This document shows positions 16,488 to 25,464 of a stretch of 64,000 nt of DNA, piece by piece. A program made the position numbers and the translations under genes. The stretch comes from Aliiroseovarius salicola (GTDB lineage Bacteria > Pseudomonadota > Alphaproteobacteria > Rhodobacterales > Rhodobacteraceae). Where the stretch lies: assembly GCF_027891095.1 (NCBI RefSeq), contig NZ_JAQIIO010000003.1:62001-126000 (forward strand), in the 5' to 3' direction. The first letter of the stretch is position 1; each line of letters begins with the position of its first letter. The notes under the pieces are model-generated. The model was not told where the DNA came from, made no database searches, and saw only the letters and a list, made by a program, of their open reading frames with translations.

Positions 16488-18056
16488 ATGATCCTTGCAA
16501 TTGGAGATATCGAAATCGATAGCGGCAAAGGTGAGGTCAGGCGGAATAATGTCGCCCTACGCATGGCCCCCCGCGTGATGTCGCTATTACATTTGCTTGC
16601 TGAGAACAGCGAGCGAATGGTCACGAAAGATGAGATCATCGACAAGATCTGGGATGGTCGCGCGATCTCGGACAGTGCCATTTCAACTTCGATCAAAGAA
16701 GCCCGGCAGGCCATTGGGGATGACGGTCAGCGTCAAGCGATCATCAAGACAATCCATGGGCTGGGATTTCGTTGTGTGGCCGATGTGCGGCTGGTGGCTC
16801 CGGCTGATCCCGCCAGAATACCCGACACTCAGCTATTACCGGAGGAGCAGGAACTGGATGCTCGTCTGCTTGGTAAACCCTCTGTCGCCGTGTTGCCGTT
16901 CGCGAATGTCGCAGCAGATGGGATGGTTGACCCGTTTGGAGATGGCTTGGCCGCAGAACTCATATCCGCGCTTTCGCGCCTCAGTTTTGTATCGGTCACG
17001 TCTCGTGGTTCGTCTTTCAGATTTCGCCAACTTGATCCGGATCTTTCGACGATTGCCCGGATGCTCAAGGTCAAATACTGTCTGTTCGGCATCATCGAGC
17101 GGTCAGAACGGGAAATTGCAGTGACCGTCGAACTGGCCCGGACGTCAGATGGCGTTGTCATCTGGTCTGACCGGATTGTGGGGGTGCCGGATGGCATTCA
17201 TGACATCCGGCAAGAGATTGTCGGTGAAGTGATTGCCGCGCTTGAAATCCACATCCCATTGAGCGAAGCGCAATCAGCGCGCTTGATTGCTCCTGACAAA
17301 CTGGACGCATGGGCCGAATATCACATCGGCCTGCAGCATCTTTACCGCTTCAATCCGCGAGATAATGAGATTGCAAAAGGCCGGTTCACACGAGCGACCG
17401 CTCTCGAACCGGGCTTTGCCCGCGCTATGGCGGGGCTGTCTTTTGTCGAATTTCAGAACGTCTTCATGGGGTATGGACCTGACCTTGACCGTCACAAGCA
17501 AAAGGCGATGGCATATGCCGAAAAAAGCCTTGAGCTGGATATGCTGGATCCGTTCGGAAATTACTGTATGGGGCGCGCAAATTGGATGAACGGAGATCTG
17601 GAAGCTGCGAATTTATGGCTGGGGCGAAGTCTGGAAATATCCCCCAACTTCGCGCAGGGGCACTATCTGCGCTCACTGGTTCGGGTGTTGCAGGGCGAGG
17701 GGGAAGCCATCCGCAAAGAAAACAACCTCGCCATGACGCTCAGCCCGCTGGACCCACTGCGATATGCCATGTTGGGGACACATGCCCAGTCCTATATCAA
17801 TGATGGGCAATATGAAGAAGCTGCCGTGTGGGGTGAAAGATCAGCGCAAACGCCTGGATCACACTACTTGCTGAGCATGCTGGCAGCCGCTGCCTATCAG
17901 TTGAAGGGTGATCATATCCGAGCCCAGCATTGGGTAGATGTCACGAGATCACGAAGACCGGATGCCTCGGTGGAAAGGTTTTTAGAGGCCTTTCAATACC
18001 AGTCAGAGACGAGCAGGAAAAGATTAGAAAAAGCGTTAAATGATGCTGGGTATTAG
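16488..18056 (+). CDS. Winged-helix (OmpR/CadC-type) regulator with TolB-like and TPR domains
   Basis: 522 residues. Residues 1-95 are a Trans_reg_C winged helix (ENSERMVTKDEIIDKIWDGR; HGLGFRCVADV). Residues about 130-240 start with PSVAVLPFAN and resemble the TolB-like domain seen in adenylate-cyclase-like regulators. The rest is TPR-rich (ATALEPGFARAMAGLS; LELDMLDPFGNYCMGRA). No membrane helix is seen, unlike CadC, so it is cytoplasmic. The ATG used starts the winged helix; a TTG six codons upstream is possible and no clear Shine-Dalgarno decides it. Target genes are probably the divergent secreted-protein gene and perhaps the monooxygenase operon behind it. Confidence 0.83.
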   Translation: MILAIGDIEIDSGKGEVRRNNVALRMAPRVMSLLHLLAENSERMVTKDEIIDKIWDGRAISDSAISTSIKEARQAIGDDGQRQAIIKTIHGLGFRCVADVRLVAPADPARIPDTQLLPEEQELDARLLGKPSVAVLPFANVAADGMVDPFGDGLAAELISALSRLSFVSVTSRGSSFRFRQLDPDLSTIARMLKVKYCLFGIIERSEREIAVTVELARTSDGVVIWSDRIVGVPDGIHDIRQEIVGEVIAALEIHIPLSEAQSARLIAPDKLDAWAEYHIGLQHLYRFNPRDNEIAKGRFTRATALEPGFARAMAGLSFVEFQNVFMGYGPDLDRHKQKAMAYAEKSLELDMLDPFGNYCMGRANWMNGDLEAANLWLGRSLEISPNFAQGHYLRSLVRVLQGEGEAIRKENNLAMTLSPLDPLRYAMLGTHAQSYINDGQYEEAAVWGERSAQTPGSHYLLSMLAAAAYQLKGDHIRAQHWVDVTRSRRPDASVERFLEAFQYQSETSRKRLEKALNDAGY

Positions 18057-18289
18057 GGTGATATCTTGGTGCTTCAAAGAACATTTACTTTTTAGGCACA
18101 GCAACTTGTCACCTTTTGGTTGCCACGTCCAATCTCAACACGTTGCAATCAAATCTGTTTATGACACCCCTCTCGGTGAAAGGATCTATGTGATCGGGAT
18201 GCTGCCTTTGGGTGTCCGACCTGCCCACCAGCATTGCGTTCCCAGCTCTACCTGGTTGCAGGCAAGATAATCGCCTGCGCTCTGATCCT

Positions 18290-19081
18290 CTAATCCGTAA
18301 CGTGCCCATGCAAAGACGCAAGCTTGGCCGCTGCATCCTTCAGGGGATCCAAGAACCCCAACAGTTCTTCCAACCCATGTCGCTGTACGGGGGCGTGGAC
18401 TGATAGGGTTGCGAGCAATCGCTGCTGTTGATCCAAGATTGGAACTGCGACCGCGGTCATACCGATCATGAACTCTTCATCATCAGTGGAATATCCGCGG
18501 GTGCGGGTTTTGCGAAGTTCGTCGCGAAGCTTATCCGCTGATGTGATCGTCTTTTCCGTTTGTGCTTCAAGCGGTTGCGCGGTCAGAAAACCGTTCAAAG
18601 TTGAAGCACGCAGGGTCGAGAGATACATCTTGCCGCTTGCCGTGCAATGGAACGGGACCTGTGTCCCGATTGGTAACTGGATACGCAAGGGCCAGCTGGT
18701 TTCAACCCGGTCGAGATAGGTCATGCCTTCCCGATCAGGCGTGGCGAGGTTGCAGGTCTCACCAACCTCGTCAGCCAGCCCTTTCAAGATCGTCAATCGG
18801 GCCGTTCGAAGATGCTCGGACGACATGACATTCACCGCAAGACCACGCAGACGCGGCCCAAGCCCATATGACCGCCCATCAAGATCGCGCTGAAGAAAGC
18901 CTTCGCTTTCCGCAGTCTGGAGCAACCGATGGATGGTCGGCTTGGGCAATCCCATCGCCTCGACCAGTTCCGTTGGTTTGACGGCCACTCCTCGACGCGC
19001 CACCTCCTCAATGATCAGCAGCAGCCGCAGATTGGTTGGAATTTGCGTGTCTTTCGAGACTGCCGGACCTTCTTCGGGCAT
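18290..19081 (-). CDS. IclR-family transcriptional regulator
   Basis: 263 residues. The N-terminal winged helix (residues about 15-75) reads LLLIIEEVARRGVAVKPTELVEAMGLPK followed by TIHRLLQTAESEGFL in outline. The C-terminal effector domain contains TYLDRV, CTASGKMYLS and TRGYSTDDEEFMIGMTAVAVPI, all IclR hallmarks. It lies 11 bases after the TRAP large permease gene in the same direction, so it is probably the last gene of that operon and regulates it together with the divergent GMC oxidoreductase gene. Confidence 0.92.
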   Translation of the reverse strand: MPEEGPAVSKDTQIPTNLRLLLIIEEVARRGVAVKPTELVEAMGLPKPTIHRLLQTAESEGFLQRDLDGRSYGLGPRLRGLAVNVMSSEHLRTARLTILKGLADEVGETCNLATPDREGMTYLDRVETSWPLRIQLPIGTQVPFHCTASGKMYLSTLRASTLNGFLTAQPLEAQTEKTITSADKLRDELRKTRTRGYSTDDEEFMIGMTAVAVPILDQQQRLLATLSVHAPVQRHGLEELLGFLDPLKDAAAKLASLHGHVTD

Positions 19082-19092
19082 GATACCATCGC

Positions 19093-20451
19093 TTACCTGT
19101 TGGGCAGCAGAGCTAGCGCAAGATCAGGTACAAGTGACACCATGACCCAAACGCAGATCAGAGCTGCAAGATAGGGCACCGTATAACGAAGTAGACGGAA
19201 ATATGGAACGCCTGTCACACCGGATGCGACATATAGGTTCAGCCCATAGGGTGGCGTGATGAAACCGATCGATGCGCCAACCAGGAAGATCACCGAAAAG
19301 TGGATGGGATCAATGCCAACCGAGGCAGCAATCGGCGCCAATATCGGAGCCAGAATGATCGTCACAGGCAAGCTCTCAAGCACCATGCCAGAGAAGAAAA
19401 CGATTACCATCGAGGTGAACAACACCGCATAATATCCCCCCATCGAGGTTACAAAATCCCCGATTGTCTGCTGTGCCCCCAGAAGCGATAAGATCTGCTG
19501 CATCACCACCGAAATCGCGATGAGCGGCGCGAGGATGCCCGTGATCTGTGCGGAACGCACTACAATCGAGGGGATCTGCGGGATGGTAAACCCTTCGACC
19601 GCGAACATCTCAAGATAGGATTTCTCGGTCACGGGCTTATCCTTACTGGTGCCCATTGTCTTGTTCAGCGGATAGCTGATCAGACCTGCGAGGACGCAAA
19701 ATCCAACGGTGACGCCCGCAGCCTCGGTTGGAGAGAACTTGCCGGTATAGATGCCCCACAGAACCAGCCCGATGGCAAAGAACCCCAGCCAGGCCCCAAA
19801 GGCGGTTTTCAGAACGCGGTTCAGCTGAAGGGGGATCAGGTAACCCCACCCGTTGATACGGCAGATGATCCAGCAGGCGAACTGCATTCCGATGACCATC
19901 AGTGCACCGGGAATGATCCCCGCAACGAACAGGTCAGAGATCGGAAGGTTCATCAAAAACCCATAGACGATAAAGATGATGGAGGGCGGGATGATAATGC
20001 CGACCGTCCCACCCGCGGCTGCCGTAGCCGCCGAGAACCGCTCGTCATATCCGCCTTTGACCATTTCGGGATGCAGCATCGAGCCGATGGTCGCGGTCGT
20101 CGCAGAATTTGACCCTGAGATCGCGGCAAACAACCCGCAAGCCCCAAGCGATGCCATGGCAAGCCCGCCCCGGAGCCAACCCAGACAGGCATAGGCAAAA
20201 TCTGAAAGCCTGCGAGCGATGCCCGACTGGTTGATCAGATCACCCGTCAAAATGAACAGTGGCATCGCAAGCAAAGCGAAACCTTTGTTGAAAACATTGA
20301 GCAGCTCTGCCCCCATATTGTCGAGGGTCAAGCCAAGCACGAAAGAGCAGCCAATCACCCAGTACGCGATGACCAGAAGCACCGGCACACCAAGCATGAA
20401 AAATACTGTGACGCCGATTGAAATAAGTGTGACCCAAGTTCCGATATCCAT
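19093..20451 (-). CDS. TRAP transporter large permease (DctM)
   Basis: 452 residues with about 12-13 membrane helices. DctM landmarks include FILTGDLINQSGIA, GSNSATTATIGSMLHPEM, GIIIPPSIIFIVYG, FSPTEAAG and GFITPPYGLNLYVASG. It is the Na+-coupled permease subunit for an organic acid or polyol. Its start overlaps the DctQ stop (TGATG), indicating translational coupling. The substrate is not visible; the GMC oxidoreductase next door suggests an alcohol-containing compound. Confidence 0.95.
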   Translation of the reverse strand: MDIGTWVTLISIGVTVFFMLGVPVLLVIAYWVIGCSFVLGLTLDNMGAELLNVFNKGFALLAMPLFILTGDLINQSGIARRLSDFAYACLGWLRGGLAMASLGACGLFAAISGSNSATTATIGSMLHPEMVKGGYDERFSAATAAAGGTVGIIIPPSIIFIVYGFLMNLPISDLFVAGIIPGALMVIGMQFACWIICRINGWGYLIPLQLNRVLKTAFGAWLGFFAIGLVLWGIYTGKFSPTEAAGVTVGFCVLAGLISYPLNKTMGTSKDKPVTEKSYLEMFAVEGFTIPQIPSIVVRSAQITGILAPLIAISVVMQQILSLLGAQQTIGDFVTSMGGYYAVLFTSMVIVFFSGMVLESLPVTIILAPILAPIAASVGIDPIHFSVIFLVGASIGFITPPYGLNLYVASGVTGVPYFRLLRYTVPYLAALICVWVMVSLVPDLALALLPNR

Positions 20452-21119
20452 CAGACATCCCCTCCTATTACGGCCTGCTTGATCAGCGGCTCACCACTTT
20501 TGTAGTTGCGAAAATCGTCGACCAGATTTTCAAAGACCCGACCAATCATCAAAACGAATGAAAGCGGCGCGGTGATGAGAAACCACCACTGCATAACGTT
20601 GTCCGTTCCAAGAACGATCTGGAAGTTTGACGCTGAAAGGGCCGTAAGCCGGGTTGTTGTCACAAGAACGATCACGGCGAAAACAAACCAGAGAACTGCA
20701 TCAAGGGTCAGGCAGCACATCTGCCCGAAACGCGGCATAATGGTACGAAACTCGGCAAAGCTCAGATGCGTACGCAGCCGGACGTTAAACGCTGCACCAA
20801 ACCAGGCCATGATCATGAACAGGAGTGGCGGAATTGTGGTGGACCAGGGTTGCTGGTTGGAAAAGATGAAACGATCAATCACTCCCCAGAAAATGATGAA
20901 TGCAATCGCCAGATAGCTCCAGACCATAATCGTACGCTCAAGGTGACGGTCGAGCAGGGGAACCTTGCGATAGACCCACATCACAAAAATACCGCCCAAT
21001 GCGGCGGCAACAGCGCCTACGATCCACGCGGCGTCCGACTTTAAAGCGTTTCGAATTTCAAAGCTGTCTTGCGACGCAAACGCCACAAAAATGGCGCTGA
21101 TCTCTGACCAGATTCCCAT
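20451..21119 (-). CDS. TRAP transporter small permease (DctQ)
   Basis: 222 residues, somewhat longer than the usual 160-180, with an extra N-terminal part before the four-helix DctQ core (WSTTIPPLLFMIMAWFGAAFNVRLRTHLSF). The pattern WFGAA followed by a charged loop is typical. A strong hairpin lies between it and the upstream binding-protein gene, likely lowering permease expression relative to the binding protein. Confidence 0.88.
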   Translation of the reverse strand: MGIWSEISAIFVAFASQDSFEIRNALKSDAAWIVGAVAAALGGIFVMWVYRKVPLLDRHLERTIMVWSYLAIAFIIFWGVIDRFIFSNQQPWSTTIPPLLFMIMAWFGAAFNVRLRTHLSFAEFRTIMPRFGQMCCLTLDAVLWFVFAVIVLVTTTRLTALSASNFQIVLGTDNVMQWWFLITAPLSFVLMIGRVFENLVDDFRNYKSGEPLIKQAVIGGDV

Positions 21120-21168
21120 CAGTTTCTCCCTTTGAGCCCGCCGGATATATCCGATCTTTAGGCAAACA

Positions 21169-21196
21169 GGGTCGGCGCATCATTTGGCGCCGACCC
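21169..21196 (-). terminator. Intercistronic hairpin after the TRAP binding-protein gene
   Basis: Perfect 10-base arms GGGTCGGCGC / GCGCCGACCC with an 8-base loop, 17 bases after the dctP-like stop on the minus strand. Only a short T-run (TGTTTGCC) follows, so it may be a leaky attenuator or an mRNA-stabilising stem. Confidence 0.65.
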
Positions 21197-21212
21197 CAAT
21201 AGTTGGATTGGA

Positions 21213-22445
21213 TTAGCCTTTCCACCAGCGGCGAGGCTCGACATTTTCGGGCTTCATGTCCGCAGGAACCTGACGGGCGATGTCATAGATTTCCTGATAG
21301 GTGTCGATGCCACCGGCCCATCCGTTCAGACGCTCGCGCCACTGTTCCCAAAGTTGTGGTTGGAATTCGGGCGAACACATCTCTTCAGCCATCTTGATCT
21401 GGTCATCCGCCAGGAACGCGTTGCGGACATTGTTCTCGGCAAAGATTGTGCCCGGCATTTGCGGATCGGAATGGCCTACCGTCTTAACCAGCGCAGCTTC
21501 GTTGGCGGCTTGCACATGGGTTTGCGCCCAATAGGATGATTCCATCACGGCATCCTGCAAATAGCCCTCAAGACTATCAAAGACCGATGCACTCATCGAG
21601 GTGTGCTCGGTGCCGCAGAAGAACTTAAGGTCTACCGACTGGCTGACCACTGGTGACATGTTCGCATAGGCCACAGCCGACGCCCATGTTTCCGCACCAT
21701 CAATCAGGCCCTGCTTCAGGCCATCAAGGGTTTCTTCCCAAGCGACCGGAACCGGGTTCAGGTTCAGTGCCTGCATCGCAATCCGGCCAAGCTGCGTGCC
21801 GGTGACACGGTTTTTGGTGCCGAACAGTTCTTCCAGTTTGGTTACAGTTGGCTTGTCTTCCCAACCAAGGCCCAGCTGAATGCCGCGCAGTTCGCAGTGG
21901 CTGAAGAGGAACTTCAGGCCGTGACGTTTTTCGAGCGGATCGCGCAGAATACGCTGTGAGTCCGGGCTATAAAGGAAATGATACTGCGACGCGCGGCCCG
22001 GGAACATATAGGCGTAGTCGAGGACATTAAGATAAGGTGCCCCGCCTGCCGAGTTCTGCGTCGATGCCGCGTAGATATCGACAATACCCTGCTGGGTTTT
22101 TTCAACACAGGATGTTTGGCCGCAGATTTGGTTGTCGCCGATGAACTCGATGCGAATCTCACCATCCGTGCGGCTTTCAAGATCCCGGGCGAACTCCAGC
22201 GCACCGGCGCGTTCGATCAGAAGATTTCGTGCGTTAAACCCTGCTGCACCAAACTTGAGCGTGTGTTTTGCGGGCTTGGAAAACCGCTTTTCATAGGTTG
22301 ATTCTGCCGCGCTCGCGAGATTCGCCAGACTCATGGCGCCACCGAAGCCACCAGCCGCCAGCAAGGTCGAGCTCATCCCGTAACGTCCTGCCACACGGAA
22401 CAAATCCCGCCGTGTTATTCTGCTTAGTTTGTTGTCGAGTCCCAT
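21213..22445 (-). CDS. TRAP transporter substrate-binding protein (DctP)
   Basis: 410 residues. The N-terminus carries a twin-arginine signal (TRRDLF, then a hydrophobic stretch ending NLASAAE), so it is exported folded by Tat. The mature part shows the DctP pattern: LKFGAAGFNARN, IRIEFIGDNQICGQ, VAWEETLDGLKQGLIDGAETW. It captures the solute in the periplasm for the DctQ/DctM pair. It is the first gene of the operon, divergent from the GMC oxidoreductase across 110 bases that must hold both promoters. Confidence 0.94.
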   Translation of the reverse strand: MGLDNKLSRITRRDLFRVAGRYGMSSTLLAAGGFGGAMSLANLASAAESTYEKRFSKPAKHTLKFGAAGFNARNLLIERAGALEFARDLESRTDGEIRIEFIGDNQICGQTSCVEKTQQGIVDIYAASTQNSAGGAPYLNVLDYAYMFPGRASQYHFLYSPDSQRILRDPLEKRHGLKFLFSHCELRGIQLGLGWEDKPTVTKLEELFGTKNRVTGTQLGRIAMQALNLNPVPVAWEETLDGLKQGLIDGAETWASAVAYANMSPVVSQSVDLKFFCGTEHTSMSASVFDSLEGYLQDAVMESSYWAQTHVQAANEAALVKTVGHSDPQMPGTIFAENNVRNAFLADDQIKMAEEMCSPEFQPQLWEQWRERLNGWAGGIDTYQEIYDIARQVPADMKPENVEPRRWWKG

Positions 22446-22555
22446 TGATTTCTCCCTGTTGATTAATTATTGAGACGTTTTGTTTCAAAAAACGCTAGTA
22501 TAGTTCCTGCTGTCTGTATAGAGTTTTTTTACATCGAGCTCTGGAGGGACCAGTT

Positions 22556-24160
22556 TTGGAGGCGGACTTTATTATCATTGGTGCTGGGTCATCAGGTTGT
22601 GTCGTAGCCAATCGGCTTAGCGAAAACCCGGCCCACAAAGTTGTGCTTCTCGAGGCAGGTGGGCGCGACTTGAACCCGTGGATTCACATCCCGGTCGGGT
22701 ATTTTAGGACCATGCACAACCCGTCGCTGGACTGGTGCTATAAGACTGAACCAGATCCGGGCTTGAACGGGCGTTCTATCGACTGGCCCCGGGGGAAAGT
22801 GTTGGGCGGTTCTTCGTCATTGAACGGTTTGCTTTACGTTCGCGGACAGGCTGAAGATTATGACCGTTGGCGGCAGATGGGCAATGATGGTTGGGGGTGG
22901 GAGGATGTTCTGCCACTGTTCAAACGCTCGGAAGATCAAGAGCGCGGTGCAGATGACTATCACGGTGTGGGCGGACCATTGAGCGTGTCCAATATGCGCA
23001 TTCAGCGCCCAATTTGTGACGCTTGGGTCGCTGCCGCGCAAGAGGCCGGATACCCCTTTAACCCTGACTACAATGGTGCCGATCAAGAGGGCGTAGGATA
23101 TTTCCAACTCACCGCGCGCAAAGGAAGGCGTTGTTCTGCGGCCGTTGCTTACTTGAAGCCGATCCGCGACAGGAAAAACCTGGAAATCATCACCCATGCC
23201 CAGGTGAAATCTATCAATCTGGATGGCAAACGCGTCACCGGCGTCACCTATTTTGACCGGTCGGGTGCGGAAAAGACAATTTCTGTGCGGCGCGAAGTGG
23301 TTCTCTCTGCGGGTGCAATAAACTCTCCACAAATTCTGATGAACTCAGGGATCGGTGACCCAGAGCACCTCAAAGCCAATGGCATTGAACCCTTGCATGC
23401 GCTGAAGGGGGTGGGGCGCAATTTGCAAGACCACCTCCAGGCAAGGCTCGTATTCAAATGTAACGAACCGACCCTGAATGACGAAGTGCGCAGCCTGTTC
23501 AATCAGGCCCGTATCGCGCTGAAATACGCCATGTTCCGGGCCGGGCCGATGACAATGGCAGCAAGTTTGGCAACCGGGTTTTTGAAAACACGGCCTGATC
23601 TTGAAACGCCGGATATTCAATTTCACGTTCAGCCATGGTCGGCTGACAGCCCGGGGGAGGGGGTTCACCCATTCTCAGCTTTCACAATGTCCGTCTGTCA
23701 GTTGCGCCCGGAAAGCCGCGGTGAAATTCGACTTGATGGGCCTGATCCAAGAACTTACCCGACCATTCACCCGAACTATCTTTCAACAGAAACAGACTGC
23801 CGTACGATCGTTGATGGTGTGAATATCGCGCGAACAATCGCGCGCCATCGCCCCCTTGCCTCTAAAATATCGGAGGAATTCAGACCAACTTCAGACCTTG
23901 CGATGGATGACTATGAAGGGACCCTGGATTGGGCTCGGAACAACTCTGTATCCATCTACCATCCGACTGGGACCTGCAAAATGGGTCAAGGAGATGATGC
24001 AGTCGTTGACAGCAAATTGCGGGTTCACGGAATCGAAGGTCTGCGCGTCGCTGATTGTTCAATCATGCCCGAGATTGTCAGCGGCAATACGAATGCCCCT
24101 GCAATCATGATCGGTGAAAAGGCTGGCGAACTGATATCCAACACCCGGCCAAGCCCGTGA
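22556..24160 (+). CDS. GMC-family FAD oxidoreductase (choline dehydrogenase-like)
   Basis: 534 residues. The N-terminal FAD motif is FIIIGAGSSGCVVANRL. GMC signature regions WPRGKVLGGSSSLNGLLYVRG and AGAINSPQILMNSGIG follow. The catalytic region is YHPTGTCKMG with the His, and GNTNAPAIMIGEKAG near the end supplies the partner Asn. It oxidises an alcohol group to the aldehyde or acid. The start is a TTG with GGAGGG seven bases upstream; no ATG fits. It is divergent from a TRAP operon that ends in an IclR regulator, so it probably acts on the imported compound. Confidence 0.92.
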   Translation: MEADFIIIGAGSSGCVVANRLSENPAHKVVLLEAGGRDLNPWIHIPVGYFRTMHNPSLDWCYKTEPDPGLNGRSIDWPRGKVLGGSSSLNGLLYVRGQAEDYDRWRQMGNDGWGWEDVLPLFKRSEDQERGADDYHGVGGPLSVSNMRIQRPICDAWVAAAQEAGYPFNPDYNGADQEGVGYFQLTARKGRRCSAAVAYLKPIRDRKNLEIITHAQVKSINLDGKRVTGVTYFDRSGAEKTISVRREVVLSAGAINSPQILMNSGIGDPEHLKANGIEPLHALKGVGRNLQDHLQARLVFKCNEPTLNDEVRSLFNQARIALKYAMFRAGPMTMAASLATGFLKTRPDLETPDIQFHVQPWSADSPGEGVHPFSAFTMSVCQLRPESRGEIRLDGPDPRTYPTIHPNYLSTETDCRTIVDGVNIARTIARHRPLASKISEEFRPTSDLAMDDYEGTLDWARNNSVSIYHPTGTCKMGQGDDAVVDSKLRVHGIEGLRVADCSIMPEIVSGNTNAPAIMIGEKAGELISNTRPSP

Positions 24161-24323
24161 CCACAGAAATCGCTGTCCCTTCGTATCGTCGGTTAACTGG
24201 CGAGAATGGATGCAGTATCGCAAAGCCAGTAGGGTCGATCGGTCCCGTTGTTGGAAGTCGCGTGCGACTTCAAGAAACACTGCCCTGAGATCGCCCCTGC
24301 TCTGTTAGGTGGGGGTGTCCGCA

Positions 24324-24689
24324 CTATTGTTCAGCGCTATTATCATAGGTTTCGCGCGCGGCGTCGATCTTGGATAAATTGTCCAACGCCCAATAACCTA
24401 GCGCACTTACCGGCTCACGAAAGGACTGTCCCATTTCGGTGAGGTTGTATTCAACCTTTGGCGGGATCGTTGGGTGGTAAGTTCGTTTCACGAGCCCGTC
24501 TCTCTCCAGCTCTTTCAGCGTGCGGCTCAGCATTCGCTGCGAAATACCCAGATTTCGTTTGATCTCATTGAACCGCAACGTCCCGTACTGGGCCAATGAA
24601 ATGACAATCAGAACGCTCCACCGGTCGCCAACACGGGACAAGACTTCGTTGATGCGTTTGCAATCGGGGCATTGATCGTTGTCCAGCAT
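24324..24689 (-). CDS. HxlR-family winged-helix regulator
   Basis: 121 residues: CPDCKRINEVLSRVGDRWSVLIV, then GTLRFNEIKRNLGIS and MLSRTLKELERDGL, the standard HxlR helix-turn-helix. The N-terminal CPDC pair resembles the Cys switch of electrophile- and oxidant-sensing members such as YodB/QorR. AAGGAA precedes the chosen ATG; the longer in-frame extension upstream is rejected. It is divergent from the nitroreductase and hchA genes, its likely targets. Confidence 0.92.
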   Translation of the reverse strand: MLDNDQCPDCKRINEVLSRVGDRWSVLIVISLAQYGTLRFNEIKRNLGISQRMLSRTLKELERDGLVKRTYHPTIPPKVEYNLTEMGQSFREPVSALGYWALDNLSKIDAARETYDNSAEQ

Positions 24690-24814
24690 AGCAGTTCCTT
24701 TTGTGTGACCGAGGTTCAGAAATGTGCCTTCTTGCAGGAATGGTAAGTTCCCCTTAGATCGTCGGTAACAAATGTATACCGCCCTATCGGGCCTTGAACA
24801 AGGGAAACCAAAAC

Positions 24815-25456
24815 ATGTCGAACAAAACACTGAATGATCATCTGAACTGGCGCTACGCAACAAAGAAAATGGACCCTGCCAAATCGGTTCCGCAAGATAA
24901 GCTGGATGCCATCATCGAAGCGGTGCGCATGGCCCCGACCTCGAGCGGAACGCAGCCGTTTGAGTTGCTCGTTGTGACAAACCCCGAGCTGCGCGGCCAG
25001 ATTGCGGAAGCGGCAGGTGGTCAGGCTCAGATCACCGAAGGTTCACATCTTTTGGTTTTCGCGGCGTGGGACAATTACACCGCTGAGCGGATCGACGAAG
25101 TCGTTGGTCTGAACATTACAGAGCGTGGCGATCTGCCTCTGATCCATGGCTATTACGACAACCTCAAAGCCAACTACGTGCCCCGTGATGCAGAGGTGAA
25201 CTATGCCCATGCTGCACGCCAGGCTTATATCGCACTTGGCATTGCCTTGGTCGCGGCGGCAGAGCAAGAAGTCGACAGCACGCCAATGGAAGGCTTTGAC
25301 CCGGCGGCCGTCGACGATATCCTTGGTCTGCGGGACCGCGGCCTGCGGTCTGTGGTTCTGATGCCGCTGGGCTACCGGGACGAGGCAGCTGACTGGCTCT
25401 TGTCGATGCCCAAGGTCCGCAAGTCGCGCGATACCATCGTCAAACAGATCAGCTGA
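24815..25456 (+). CDS. Nitroreductase-family NAD(P)H oxidoreductase (NfsB-like)
   Basis: 213 residues of the FMN nitroreductase fold: LNWRYATKKMDPAKSVP, then VRMAPTSSGTQPFELLVV, then ARQAYIALGIALVAAAEQ, and GYRDEAADWL at the end. It reduces quinones or nitro compounds by two electrons. AAGGGA lies nine bases before the ATG; a TTG seven codons upstream is the alternative. It is followed after eight bases by hchA and faces the HxlR gene, which fits a quinone/electrophile defence unit. Confidence 0.92.
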   Translation: MSNKTLNDHLNWRYATKKMDPAKSVPQDKLDAIIEAVRMAPTSSGTQPFELLVVTNPELRGQIAEAAGGQAQITEGSHLLVFAAWDNYTAERIDEVVGLNITERGDLPLIHGYYDNLKANYVPRDAEVNYAHAARQAYIALGIALVAAAEQEVDSTPMEGFDPAAVDDILGLRDRGLRSVVLMPLGYRDEAADWLLSMPKVRKSRDTIVKQIS

Positions 25457-25464
25457 GGTCAACT

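Noticed and set aside
22446-22555. A specific IclR operator between dctP and the GMC gene
   Set aside because: The region is AT-rich and must hold promoters, but I could not find a convincing palindrome to name.
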